DNA of 64,000 nucleotides, from positions 62,001-126,000 of the forward strand of contig CAUYLG010021673.1 of the NCBI GenBank assembly GCA_963573385.1, in the 5' to 3' direction. Positions 11,930 through 25,700 of this stretch are shown here, one piece after another. The notes under the pieces are model-generated. The model worked only from the letters and a program-made list of their open reading frames with translations. It was not told the DNA's origin and searched no databases. Position numbers and translations under genes: made by a program. Source of the DNA: Cacajao melanocephalus. Lineage: Eukaryota > Chordata > Mammalia > Primates > Pitheciidae. Positions within the stretch are counted from its first letter, which is position 1, and the number at the start of each line of letters is the position of its first letter.

Positions 11930-12795
11930 CCTTTATTTTGAAATAATTTTAGATTTAAGAAATATTGATCAGAAAATAAGTAGAGAATTTCCCACTGAAC
12001 TTCCTCTAGTGTTAGCATCTTACTTAACTATAGTACAATGATGAAGACCATGAAATGAAATTGATGCAATTCTGCTAATTAAACTACAGACTTAATTTTG
12101 GATTTTGCCCTTTTTTTCACTAATGTCTTTTTTTCTGTTATTAGATCCACTCCACAATTTCACATTGCAATTATTTGTTACATTTCATTAATTTTCTCCA
12201 TTCTGACAGTTTCTTATTCTCCCCATGGCTTTCATGGTCTTGACACTTTTTGGACAGTACTGGCAAGTTACATTTTAGACTGTCTCAATTTAGTTTGATA
12301 CTTTTTCAAAATACACTGAAATTGTACATTTTTGGCAAGAATACCACAGATGCAGTGTACCTGTCTCTTAACATTTTTGTGTATGTGCTCCAGGCTTCTA
12401 TGTCTATGTATTTAAATAAATATGGGATCATGTTATACATCCTGTTTTTTTTTTTTAAATCATGCTTCCTTCATTAAATGGCATAAAACAAAACTTTTAA
12501 TAACAATATCTTTGGATAGTATGATTTTTATTTCTGCATAATATACCATTGCTTGGAACTTACCATAATTTATTGAAGCCTTTATTTTAACTGTTTTTCT
12601 ATGCTTAATGCTATGTGTGTATAAAGCATACCACTATGACAGTCTTTGTGCACATCTCTGAGCACAGTATATATCCTTGGGATAGATCTTAAGAAGTAGA
12701 CTTATTACGTCAATATAGATGAAAAATTATAAGGCTTTGTTACCAACAGCCAGATTGCCTTTACAAAGATGATATTATTTGTACTTCTTTCAGCT
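11930..12795 (-). mobile_element. Old L1 (L1M-type) 3' region, reverse orientation
   Basis: The plus strand has TTTGAAATAATTTTAGATTT, TAACTATAGTACAATGATG, a decayed TTTATTTCTGCATAATATAC stretch and ATATATCCTTGGGATAGATC. These correspond to the 3' part of old L1 elements read backwards. Heavily diverged and partly deleted. Confidence 0.6.
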
Positions 12796-12849
12796 ATGTC
12801 ATAGTTTTTAAAACATTTATATTAAATGTGTATTCATATTAATATCTGT

Positions 12850-13430
12850 GAATACTATGGAAGACCAGAATATGCCTTGTTAAAGTATAGAGGTCTATTG
12901 AGCAGAAATCATGAAGAGGCAGATAAGGAAAGCTCTCTGCCCTCCCTCTATTTGGTTAAAACAGGGCATAGATTTACAAAGACAAAAGGTAGCCTGCTGC
13001 ACTTTCCTGCTGTTCTGCCAGAGAGAGCAAAGTTAACTACTGACAACTTTGGACTCTTAGTCAACCTAGGGATGGCACCAGAGGAGGAATCTACATTAAC
13101 AAGTTTTACTAACCAGCTTTTATCTGCCAGTTATTTGCCTTCCCCCACATTGCTGCCTCTAAAGACTCAAAGTTCTTTCCTTTTGACCTGTTACTTCTCT
13201 AAAAATGTATGGCTCTTTTTTGAAGATGCTGTGAAAGTTGGAATTTATAGCCACCTCTTTGAAAACTACTCATTTTCTGGGTGTGTCCCATGTCTATATG
13301 AAATATGTATGTTAAAAGACTTATGTTTTTCTCCTGTTAATCTGTCTTTTGGTACAGGAGTCTCTTCCAATTAATAACCTATGGAGGTTGAAGAAAAATT
13401 GTTCTTCCCCCACAATACATTTACAAAAAA
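12850..13430 (+). mobile_element. ERV1-type LTR containing a chance 182-codon open frame
   Basis: The 3' part has CTTATGTTTTTCTCCTGTTA then ATCTGTCTTTTGGTACAGGA, GTCTCTTCCAATTAATAACC and a TTCTTCCCCCACA end, an arrangement typical of the end of ERV1 LTRs. The start near ACCAGAATATGCC resembles that of the LTR at 31.3-31.9 kb (ACCAAAATATGCC). An uninterrupted frame at 12826-13374 crosses most of the LTR. It has no domain and starts outside the LTR, so it is not called a gene. Confidence 0.6.
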
Positions 13431-13849
13431 AGTAGTTCTTTTTAACATTTTACATTATAGTTGGTATTAAAAACACCAGTTTTTAAAGATAAAACTGAAA
13501 AATATAGTAATAATTTAGTTCTTTTATTTAAAGATAGAAATCTTCCCTTTTCACCCTATCACTTTATCTGTCCCTAACTGACTCTTGAGACTGTCAAAGT
13601 TACTTAAACATGGTAGAATAGTCCTTTCGGTGGTTTCCTGGAGATATATCCAATATATCTCCTAATATACTTTCTCATACGGATATATTCATTGGGGTGT
13701 GTATGTTTTCCACATGAAATTTAAAATTTTATTTTTATAATAATAATGAAAAATTATACCAAATATGTTTTGGAAGACCATCTTATAAATAAGAAATAAC
13801 TGCCAATCACTTGCAAATCACACATTTTTTGTGCTTAGGATTTTATAAC

Positions 13850-14211
13850 GTCTTAGTCCTTTTGTGCTGCTATAACAGAATACCACAGACTAGGTAATTT
13901 AAAAAGAGGAGAAAGTGATTTCTCACTGTTTTAGTGGCTGGGAAGTGCAAGATCAAGGCATAAGCATTTGGTCTTGTGAGGTCCCTCTTGCTGCTTCCTC
14001 TCATAGCAAAAGGCAGGGGGATAAGCAAGCTAAATACTGTGTGAAGCCTCTTTTATGAGAGCCTTAATCCCATTAATGAGGTATGAGCCTTCATGGCAGA
14101 ATCCTCTCTTAAAAGCCCCATGTCTTAATGCCATCACATTGACAACACCTGATTTTAGAAGAAGATTAACATGAATTTTGGAGGAGACAGACATATTCAA
14201 ACCATAGCACA
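13850..14211 (-). mobile_element. MLT1-type MaLR LTR, reverse orientation
   Basis: The plus strand opens CTTAGTCCTTTTGTGCTGCT then ATAACAGAATACCACAGACT, and closes TTTTGGAGGAGACAG, ATTCAAACCATAGCA. This is the complement of an MLT1 LTR running TGCTATGGTTTGAAT to CTAAGAC. Both ends are present and no internal region is attached. Confidence 0.9.
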
Positions 14212-14378
14212 TACACACCAAAGAGAAGTACTATCTGTACTGTCATGGAATAATGAGAAAAGATGAAGGTAGATTCCATATGTAGAGTTGCATTCTTGCA
14301 AATGGCACTGAACAAATGAAAGTTTGGTTGTGTTAATAAAAAACATTGACAATGTACTATTTATCTTAAGCATTTAAG

Positions 14379-15418
<1,040 letters not shown>

Positions 15419-15430
15419 TAAGTAACATTC

Positions 15431-17941
15431 TTTTTTGGTGGATTGACAAACAGGTATTTTATCTTTTAAATTTTTTATTTTAATTTTTGTGGGTACTCAG
15501 GTGAATATATTTATGGGGGACATGAGATGTTTTGATATAGGTGTGCAATGCATAATAAGCACATCATGTAAAATGCATTATCTATGCCCTCAAGCACTTA
15601 TCCTTTGTGTTAAAAACAATCCCATTATACCCTTAGTTATTTTTAAATGTACAGTTAAATTATTATTGACTCTAGTCACCCTCTTGTGCTATCAAATACC
15701 AGGTTTTAGTCATTCTTTCTATTTTTTGTACCTATTAACCATCCCCAGCTCTACCCACAACCCTCTGCTACCCTTCCTAGCCTCTGGTAACCATGCTTCT
15801 ATTCCTTATATCCATGAGTTTCATTGTTTTGATTTTTAGATCTCACAAATAAATGAGAACATATGATGTTTGTCTTTCTATGTCTGGGTTATTTCACTCG
15901 GCAAAATGACTTCCATTTCCATCTATATTGTTGCAAATGACAGGCTCTCATTCTTTTTTATGGCTGAGTAGTATTAATACTTCATTGTGTATAGGTAAAA
16001 CATTGTTGTATCCATTCACATGTTGATGGACACTTAGGTTGCTTCCAAATTTTGGTAGTTGTGAACAGTGCTGTAACAAACATGGCAGTGCAGATATCTC
16101 TTTGATATCTTTCATATAGCTGATTTTCTTTCTTTTGGGTGTATATCCAGCAGTGGGATTGCTGGATTATATGGTAGCTCTATGTTTAGTTTTTTGAGGA
16201 ATCTCCAAACTGCTCTCCATAGTAGTTGTACTAATTTACATTCTCACTAACAGTGTACCAGGGTTCCCTTTTCTCCACATCCTTGCCAGCATTTGTTATT
16301 GCCTGTCTTTTGGATATAAGCCATTTTAACTGGGGTAAGATGGCATCTCATTGTAGTTTTGATTTGCATTTCTCTGATGATCAATGATGTTGAATACCTT
16401 TTCATATGCTTGTTTGCCATTTGTTTGCCTTTTTTTGAGAAATATTTGTTCAGATCTTTTGCCTATTTTAAAATCTTATGATTAAATTTTTTTCCCCTGT
16501 AGAGTTGTCTGAATTCCTTATATATTCTAGTTTTTAATCCCCTGTCAGATGGGTAGTTTGCAAATATTTTCTCCCATTCTGTGAGTTACCTGTTCACTTT
16601 TTTGATTGTTTCCTTTACTATTCAGAAGCCTTTTAACTTGATATGATCCTGTTTGTTCATTTTTGCTTTGGTTGCTTGTGCTTGTGAGGTACTACTCAAG
16701 AAATTTTCATCCAGCTCAATGTCCTGAAGAGTTTCACCAAAGTTTCCTTTTGGTGGTATCATAGTTTCAGGTCTTAGATTTAAGTCTTTAATCTATTTTG
16801 ATTTGATTTTTGTATATAGCATGAGACAGGGGTCTAGTTTCATTCTTCTGCATATAGATATCCAGTTTTCTCAGCACCATTTATTGAAGAGACTATCTTC
16901 CCCAGTGTATGTTCTCGATACCTTTGTTGAAAATTTGTTCATTGTAGGTATGTGGATTTGTTTCTGAGTTTTTTGTTTTGTTACATTTGTCTAAGTATCT
17001 GTGTTTATGCCAGTACCAAGCTGATTTGCTTACTGTAATATAATTTGAAGTCAAGTAATGTGATTCCTCCAGTTTTGTTCTTTTTGCTTGGGATAACTTT
17101 GTTTATTCTGGAACTTTTGTGATTACATATAAATGTAAGGATTTTTTTTTCTATTTCTGCGAAGAATGTCATTGATATTCTGATAGACATTACATTCAGT
17201 CTATGGATTGCTTTATATAATATGGATATTTAAAAATATTGATTCTTCTAACCCATGAATGTGGGATATATTTAAATTTTTGTGTCTTCTTCAATTTCTT
17301 GCATCAGTGTTTTATAGTTTTCATTAAAGAGATCTTTTATTTGTTTGGTAAATTCCTAGGTATTCAATTTTACTTGTGGCTATTGAAAATGGGATTACTT
17401 TTTAAATTTCTTTTTCAGATTGTTCACTGTTAGCATATAGAAATGCTACTTATTTTTCTGTGTTGATTTTGTATCCTGCAAATTTATTGAATTATCAGTT
17501 TGAATAGTTTTTTGGTGGAGTATTTAGGTTTTTACAAATATAAAATAATATCATTTGTAAAGAAGGATAATTTGACTTCTTCCTCTAATTTGGATGCCCT
17601 TTATGTCTTTCTTACCTGGTTACTCTAGTTAGGACTTCCAGTACTATGTTGAATAACAGTGGTAAAAGCGGGCATTCTTGTCATGTTCCAGATCTTACAG
17701 GAAACCCTTTCAGTTTTTCCCTATTAAGCATGATACTAGTTGTGGATCTGTCATTTATGGCTCTTATTATGTTGAGGTATGTTCCTTCTATACCCAGTTT
17801 TTGAGGGTTTTTATCATAAAGCGATGTTGAATTTTATCAAATGCTTTTTCAGCATCAATTGAAGTGATAATTTTTTTTTTGGTCTTCATTCTATTGTATC
17901 ACATTGATTTATTGGGTGAACTTTGAACCATCCTTGCATCC
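15431..17941 (-). mobile_element. L1-A, segment 1: 3' UTR and end of ORF2, reverse orientation
   Basis: 3' end of an old L1 (L1MA/L1PB age). The plus strand shows the reversed 3' UTR (GGGGGACATGAGATGTTTTG, TCACCCTCTTGTGCTATCAA), then ORF2 read backwards. A translated piece at 17005-17190 keeps KNKTGGITLLDFKLYY, a conserved ORF2 C-terminal motif. Frames are broken. A candidate target duplication TAAGTAACATTC lies at 15419-15430 and recurs, with one mismatch, at 30672-30683 beyond the far end of the element. The THE1 provirus interrupts it at 17942. Confidence 0.9.
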
Positions 17942-18306
17942 CAATATGGTTTGGTTCTGTGTCCCCGGCCAAATCTTATCTTGTAGCTCCCATAATTCCC
18001 GTGTGTTGTGGGAGGGACCTGATGCAAAATGATTGAATCATGGGGTGGATCTTTCTCATGCTGTTCTCATGATAGTGAATGGGTCTCGTGAGATCCAATA
18101 GTTTTAAAAAGGGGAGTTTCCCTGCACAAGTACTCTTTTTGCTTGCTACCATCCTCGTAAGATGTGACTTGCTCCTCTTTGCCTTCTGCCATGATTGTGA
18201 GGCCTCCCAAGCCATGTGGAACTGCAAGTCCAGAGAATCTCTTGCTTTTGTAAATTGCCTAGTCTCAGGTATGTATTTATCAGCAGTTTGAAAATGGACT
18301 AATACA
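17942..18306 (+). repeat. 5' LTR of the THE1B-like provirus
   Basis: 365 bp. Begins CAATATGGTTTGGTTCTGTG (the usual TG start reads CA) and ends ATGGACTAATACA. Differs from the 3' LTR by roughly 15% by eye, which fits an insertion tens of millions of years old. Confidence 0.9.
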
Positions 18307-19871
18307 GTAAATTGGTACCAGTAGGGAGGGGCACTGCTGAAGAGATACCCAAAAATGTGAACGAGATTTTGGAACTGGGAAACAGGCAGAGATTGGAACA
18401 GATTGGAAGGCTCAGAAGAAGATAGGAAAATGTGGGAAAGTTTGGAACTTCCCATAGACTTGTTGAGTGGCTTTGCCTAAAATGCTGATAGTGATACAAA
18501 CAATAAGGTCCAGGCTGAGGTGGTCTCAAATGAAGATGAGTAACTTATTAGGAACTGACTCTTGTTATGTTTTAGCAAAGACACTGGTGGCACTTTGCCC
18601 CTGCACTAGAGATTTGTGGAACTTTGAACTTGAGAGAGATGATTGAGGGTATCTGATGGAAGAAATTTCTAAGCAGTAAAGCATTCAAGAGGTGAGTTGG
18701 GTACTGTTAAAGGCATTCAGTTTTACAAGGGAAGCAGAGCATAAAATTTTGAAAAATTTCCAGCCTGACAATGTGATAGAAAAGAAAATCACATTTTCTG
18801 AGAAGAAATTCAAGCTGGCTGCAGAAATTTGCATAAGTAATGAGAAGCCAAATGTTAATCACCAAGACAATGGGGAAAATGTCTCCAGGGCATGTGAGAG
18901 ACATTTCTGGCAGCCCCTCCCACCACAGACCCAGAGACCTAGGAGAAAAAAATGTTTTGGGGGGCCAGGCCTAAAGCCCCTCTGCTATGTGCAGTCTAGG
19001 GTCTTATTGCCCTATGTCCCAGCTGTTCCAGCCATGGCTAAAAGGGGCCAAGGTACAGCTTAGGCTGTTGCTTTAGAGGGTGGAAGCACCAAACCTTGGC
19101 AGCTTCCACGTGGTGTTGAGTCTGTAGGTGCACAGAATAATTGAAGTTTAGGAACATCTGCCTAGATTTCAGAAGTTGTATGGAAACACCTGGATGCTCA
19201 GGCAGAAGTTTGGTGCAGGGGTGGGGCCCTCATGATGAACCTCTGCTAGGGCAGCATGGAAGGGAAATGTGGAATCAGAGCTCCCACACAGAGTCCCTAC
19301 TGGAGCACCACCAAGTGGAGCTGTGAGAAGAGGGCCACTGTCCTTCAGACCCCAGAATGGTAGATCCACCAATAGCTTGCACTGTGTGCCTGGAAAAGTG
19401 CAGACACTCAATCCCAGTCCACAAAAGCTGCTGGGTGGGGGGGGGCTATACCCTGTAAAACCACAGTGATGGAGCTGCTCTAAACCATGGGAACCCCCCT
19501 CTTGCATCAGCATGACCTGGATGTGAGACATGGAGTCTAGGAGGATCATTTTGGAGCTTTAAGATTTGACTGTCCTGCTGGATTTCAGACTTGCATGGGG
19601 CCTGAAGCCCTTTCATTTTGGCTAATTTCTCCCATTTGGAACAGCTATATCTACCCAATGTCTGTTCCCCCATTGTGTCTAGGAAGTAACTAAATTGCTT
19701 TTGAATTTACAGGCTCATAGGCAGAAGGGACTTGCCTTGTCTTGGATGAGACTTTGGACTGTGGACTTTAGAGTTAATGCTGAAATGAGTTGAGACTCTG
19801 GGAAACTGTTGGGAAGGCCTAACTTGTTTTGAAATCTGAAGATATGAGATTTGAGAGGGGCAAGGGTGGAA

Positions 19872-20227
19872 TAATATGGTTTGGCTTCTGTCCTCACCCA
19901 AATCTCATCTCATAGCTCCCATAGTTCCCATGCATTGTGGGAGGAACCTGGTGGAAAATGAATAAATCATGGGAGTGGGTCTTTCCCATGCTGTTTTCAT
20001 GATGGTTAATGGGTCTCATGAGATCTGATGGTTTTAAAAATGGGAGTTTCCTTGCACAAGTTCTCTTTTTGCCTGCTGCCATCCATGTAAGAGGTGACTT
20101 GCTCCTTCTTGCCTTCTGCCGTGATTGTGAGGCTTCCCCAGCCATGTGGAACTGTACAATTCTTTCTTTTGTAAGTTGCCTAGTCTCAGGTATGTCTTTA
20201 TCAGCAGCATGAAAACAGACTAATACA
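19872..20227 (+). repeat. 3' LTR of the THE1B-like provirus
   Basis: 356 bp. Begins TAATATGGTTTGGCTTCTGT and ends ACAGACTAATACA. It shares CTTTATCAGCAGCATGAAAA with the family consensus. It is slightly shorter than the 5' LTR because of a deletion after GTGGAACTGTACAA. Confidence 0.9.
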
Positions 20228-21938
20228 CAGCCTAAAGATAAATTGCACTTGGTCATGATAAATAATCTTTTTCACATATTGTTGAATCTTGTTTGCTGGT
20301 ATTTTGTTGAGGATTTTTACATCAATATTCATCAGATATATTGGCCTATAGTTTTCCTCCCTCCCTCCCTCCCTTCTTTCCTTTCATTATTTGTCTCTTT
20401 TTGGTTTTAGTATCACAGTAATACTGGCCTTACTCATATAATGTTTCGAGATATTCCCTTCTCTTCTATTTGTCAGAGTAATTTGAAGAGGTTTCGGTAT
20501 CAGTTCTTTAAATGTATCATAGAATTCAGCAGTGAAGTCAACAGGTCCTGGGTTTTTTTTTTCCACTGGGAGACTTTTTATTACAGCTTCAATCTCTTTA
20601 CTTGTAATTGGTCTGTTCAGGTTTTGGATTTCTTCCTGATTCAATCTTGGTAAGTTGTGGATGTATAGGAATACTTCCATTTCTTCTATATTTTCCAATT
20701 TATTAGCATATTTTTTTTGCTCATAGTACCCATCCGTGATCCTTTGAATTTCTACAATATCAGTTATAGTCCGTTTCATCTCTCATTTTATTTGAATCTT
20801 TCTTTTATTGTCCACTAAAAAGTATTAATTTTGTTTAACTTTTCAAAAATCAACTTTTTGTTTCATTAGTCTTTTGTCTTGTTTTCTTCATTTCACTTAT
20901 TTCTGCTCCATCTTTATTATTTATTTTCTTCTATTAATTTTGGGTTTGGTTTGCTCTTGTAAGATGCATCCGTAGGTTGTTTATTTGAAGCTTTTCTTCT
21001 TTATTGATTTAGGCACTTATAAACTTCCCTCTTTGTACTGTTTTGCTGTTTCCCACAGGTTTTGGTATGTTTTGTTTCCATTATCATTTCTTTCAAGAAA
21101 ATATTCAATTTTCCTCTTAATTTCTTCATTGACCTACCGGTCATTCAGAAACATATTGTTGAATTTTTATGTATTTGTATTTTCATGAATTTCATGTATT
21201 TAAAAAAATTCCTCTTGTTATTAATGTCTCATTTTATTACATTGTGTTCAGAGAAGATCCTTGATAGTATTTCAATTTTAGAAAATGTTTTCAGTCTTAT
21301 TTTGTGACCTAACACATGGTTTATCCTTGAGAATGATCAATGTGCTGCAGAAAAGAATATGTATTCTGCAACCTTTGGATGAAATGTTCTGTAAATCTCT
21401 ATTAAGTCCATTTTTCTGACAGTGCAAATTAAGTTCAGTGTTTCTTTGTTGACTTTTCCATCTGGAAGATCTGTCTAATGCTCAAATTTGAGTGTTGAAG
21501 TCTTTAGCTATTGTATTGGGGGATCTATCTCTCTGTTTAGTTCTAATAATATTTGTTTTATATATCTGGGTGTTCCAGTGTTGGGTTCATAAATGTTTAC
21601 TATCATTATATCTGCTTTCTGTATTTACCCCTTTTTAATTATATATTGACTTTCTTTGTCTCTTCTTATAGTTTGTCTTGAAATTTATAGCCATTTCTGC
21701 TCTTTTTTTTGGTTTCCATTGGCATGGAATATCTTTTTCCATCTCTTTATTTTCACTATATATGTTTCTTTACAGGTGAAATGTCTTCTTTGTAGGCAAA
21801 AGATCATTGGATCTTGTTTTTATATTCATTCAGCCACACTACATATTTTAATTAGAGAGTTTAGTCAATTTACATTCAATGTTATTACTGATAAGAAAGA
21901 ACTTACTCCTGCCATTTTGTTACTTGTTTTCTGATTTG

Positions 21939-21980
<42 letters not shown>

Positions 21981-22550
21981 GTCTTCTCTCTTCTTTTTTT
22001 CCTTTCTGTCTTGCTTTTAGTGCAGGTGATTTTCTCTGGTGATATGATTTAGTTTCTTGCTTTTTATTTTTTTCTGTATCTGTTGCATGTTTTTTGGTTT
22101 GAGGTTACCATGAGGATTGCAAATTCTATCTTGTAACTCATTCTTTTAACCTGATAACAATTTAACACTATGTACATAAACAAACAAGCAAGCCAAAGAA
22201 AACCAGTAAAAACTCTACACCATAACTTTGTCCCCCTGCTTTTTAACATTTTTTTGTTTCTATCTTATTGTACTATGTCTTGAAAAGTTATTGTAGTTAT
22301 TATTTTTGATTGGTTCATTGTTTAGTCTTTCTACTTAGGATAAGAGTAGTTTACATATTGTAGTTAAAGAGTATAATACTCTGTGTTTTCCTGTGTATTT
22401 ATTAGTACCAGTGAATTTTGTATCTTCAGGTGATTATTTATTGTTTATTAATTTTGTTCTTTCTGATTGAAGTACTCCTTTAAAATTTCTTATAGGACAG
22501 GTCTGGTGTGGATAAAATCCCTACACTTTTTTCTCCCCTGGAAAGGTCTT
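20228..22550 (-). mobile_element. L1-A, segment 2: ORF2 reverse transcriptase and endonuclease region, reverse orientation
   Basis: Continues the ORF2 interrupted by THE1. A 130-codon frame at 20387-20779 on the minus strand carries ANKLENIEEMEVFL and LPRLNQEEIQNLNRPIT, then a decayed PGPVDFTAEFY, the start of the L1 reverse-transcriptase domain. The endonuclease region and spacer follow to 22550. It contains (TG)n at 21937-21980 and (CTCC)n near 20358-20376. All frames are broken. Confidence 0.9.
21937..21981 (+). repeat. (TG)n microsatellite
   Basis: Two blocks of alternating TG separated by TATA, inside L1-A. Confidence 0.95.
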
Positions 22551-22717
22551 ATTATTATTATTAAGTTCTGGGCTACATGTGCAAGATGTGTAGGTTTGTT
22601 ACTTAGGTAAACGTGTGTCATGGTGGTTTGCTGCACCTATCAACCCACCGCCTAGGTATTAAGCTTAGCATGCATATTAGCTTTTTTTCTCTAATGCTGT
22701 CTCTCTCCTCACCTGGC
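22551..22717 (-). mobile_element. Short L1 3'-end fragment, reverse orientation
   Basis: Starts with a (TTA)n tail and AGTTCTGGGCTACATGTGCA, then GTAGGTTTGTTACTTAGGTA and CTAATGCTGTCTCTCTCCTC, an L1PA-like 3' end of about 165 bp. AGGTCTT occurs just before it (22544-22550) and just after it (22718-22724), a possible short target duplication. Confidence 0.75.
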
Positions 22718-22724
22718 AGGTCTT

Positions 22725-25700
22725 GAAGTTCAGGGGTATACAGGTTTGTTACATAGGTAAACTTGTTACATGGGGTTTTGTTGCACAGATTGTTTCATCA
22801 TCCAGGTATTAAGCCTAGTATCCGTTAGTTATTTTTCCTGATTCTCTCCCTCCTCCCAGCCTTTATCCTCAGATAGACCCCATTGTGTGTTGTTCCCCTC
22901 TAGGTGTTCACATGTTCTCATCATTTACCTCCCACGTATAAGTGAGAATATGCAGTATTTGCTTTTCTGTTTCTGTTTTTGCTAAGGATAATGGCCTCTA
23001 GCTCCATCCATGTCACTGTGAAGAACATACTCTCATTCTTTTTTATGGCTGCATCGTATTCCATGGGTATATATGCACCATATTTTCTTTATCCAGTCTA
23101 TCATCGATGGGCATTTAGTTGATTCCATGTCTTTGCTATTGTTAATAGCACTGTGATCAATATATATAGGCATGTGTCTTTATAATAGAACAATTTATAT
23201 TCCTTTTGGTATATTCCCAGTAATGGGATTGTTGGGTTGAATGGCATTTCTGTCTTTACATCTTTATGGACTTGCCACACTATTTTTTCACAACGATAGA
23301 ACTAATTTACACTTCCAAAAACAGTGTATAAGCATTTCCTTTTCTTCACAACCTTGCAAGCATTTTTTTTTTTGACTTTTTAATAATAGCCATTCTGACT
23401 GGGGTGAGGTGATATCTCGTTGTGGTTTTGATGTGCATTTCTCTAGTGATCAGTGATTCTGGGCTTTTAAAAATATGTTTGCTGGTTGCAAATATGCTTC
23501 TTTTGAAAAGTTCCTCTTCATGTCCTTTGCCCACTTTTTAATGGGTTTGTTTCTTTTCTGTTGTAAATTTAAGTTCCTTGTAGAAACTGGATATTAGACC
23601 TTTATTGGACGCATAGTCAGCAAAAATTTTCTTCCATTCTGTAGGTTATCTGTTTGCTTTGTTGAGTTTCTTTTGCCATGCAGAAACTCTTTAATTAGAT
23701 CCTATTTGTCAATTTTTGCTTTTGTTGTAATTGCTTCATCATAAAATGTTTGCCCATGCTTATGTCCTGAATAGTATTGCCTAGGTTGTCTTCCATGGTT
23801 TTTATAGGTTTGGGTTTTACTAAATGTCTTCAATATATCTTGATTTAATTTTTATATATGGTGTAAGGAAGAAATACAGTTTTAATCTTCTGCATAAGGC
23901 TAGCCAGTTATCCCAGCACCATTAATTGAATAAGGAGTCCTTTCCCCATTGTTTGTTTTTGTTGGCTGCATCAAAGATCAGATAGTTGTAGATGGGTGGC
24001 CTTATTTCTGGGTTCTCTATTCTGTTCCTTTGGTTTGTGTCTGTTTTTGTACCATTACCATGCTGTTTTGGTTGCTGTAGCCCTGTAGTACAGTTTGGAG
24101 TCATGTAGCATCATGCCTCCAGGTTTGCTCTTTTTGATCAGGGCTCTTGGGTATTTGGGCTCTTTATGGTTCTATATGAATCTTAAAATAGTTTTTTTCT
24201 AGTTTTGTGAAGAACCTCAGTGGCAGTTTAATAGGAATAGCATTGAATTTGTAAATTATGTTGGGCAGTATGGCCATTTTAGTGATATTGATTCTTCCTA
24301 TCCATGAGCATGGAAGGTTTTTCCAATTGTTTGTGTCATTTCTAATTTATTTGAGTAGTGTCTTATAGTTCTTTTTGTAGAGATCTTTCAATTCTCTATT
24401 TAGCTGTATTTGTAGGTATTTTATTCTTTTGATGGTAATTGTGAATGAATTATGTTCCTGATTTGGATCTCAGCTTGACTGTTGTTGTTGTATAGGAATG
24501 CTAGTGAGTTTTGCACATTGATGTTGTATCCTGAGATTTTACTGAAGTTGTTTAGTAGCTTAATAAGCTTTTGGGCAGAGACTAGATTTTTATGATTTTC
24601 ATTCCTTTTCATTTGCTCAGGGGTGTTCTACCACTGATTATGTGATTGATTTTAGACTATGTGCCATGTGATGATGAGAAGAATGTATATTCTACTGTTT
24701 TGGGTTAGAGAATTTTGCAGATATCTATCACGTACCTTTGATCCAGTTCTGAGTTCAGGCCCTGATTATCTGTGTTAATTTTCTATCTTGATGATCCGTC
24801 TAATAGTGTCAGTGGGGTGTTAAGTCTCCCACTATTATTGTGTAAAAGTCTAAGTCTCTTTCAAGGTCTCTAAGAACTTGCTTTATGAATCTGGCTGCTC
24901 CTGTGTTGAGTGGATATATATTTAGGATAGATTTTCTTGTTGAATCGAACCCTTTACCATTATGTAATACCTTTATCTTTTTTGATCAGTGTTGGTTTAA
25001 ATTCTGTTTTGTCAAGAACTAAGGACTGCTATCCCTGCTCTTTCATTTTCCATTTGCTTGGTAGATTTTTCTTCAACCCTTTATTTTGAGCCTGTATGTC
25101 ACCGGATGTGAGATGTGTCTCTTGAAGACAGCGTACCAATGGGTCTTGGTTCTTTATCCAGTGGGGCCACTCTATGTCTTTTAATTGGGGCATTAAACTC
25201 ATTTACATTTAAGGTTAATACTGATATGTGTGGATTTGGTCCCATCATGATGTTAGCTGGTTATTTTGCAGACTTGTTTATGTGGTTGCTTTATAGTGTC
25301 ACTGGTCTGTGTACTTTAGTGTGCTTTTTGTAGTGGCTGGTTGTGGTCTTTCCTTTCCATATTTAGTGTGTCCTTCAGGAGCTCTTGTAAGGCATATCTG
25401 ATAGTAAAAAATTCCCTCAGCATTTGCTTATCTGAAAAGGGTCTTCTTTCTCCTTTACTTATGAATTTTAGTTTGGCTGGATATAAAATTTTGATTTGGA
25501 ATTTCTTCTTTTTTAAAAAAAATGTTGAATACTGGTTTCCAATCTCTTCTGGCTTAAAAGATTTCAGCTGAGAATGTCACTGTTAGTCTAACAGGCTTCC
25601 CTTTGTAGGTGACCTGACCTTTCTCTCTAGCTGCCTTAAGAGTTTTCCTTTCATTTTGACCTTGGAGAATCTGATGATTATATGTTTTGGGGATGATCTT

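Larger units (their letters stand above)
17942..20227 (+). mobile_element. Complete THE1B-like MaLR provirus, inserted in L1-A
   Basis: Two LTRs in the same orientation (17942-18306 and 19872-20227) enclose a 1.57-kb internal region. The internal part starts GTAAATTGGTACCAG and ends in the purine-rich tract AGAGGGGCAAGGGTGGAA just before the 3' LTR. It has no pol, as usual for MaLR elements, which relied on other elements' enzymes. The flanking L1 reads continuously once the provirus is set aside, so the L1 is older. The internal region holds only broken frames. A clean 5-bp target duplication was not identified. Confidence 0.92.

Noticed and set aside
18692..19063. 123-codon frame in the THE1 internal region as a gene
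   Set aside because: It lies in the decayed MaLR internal region, with no conserved domain and no coding context.
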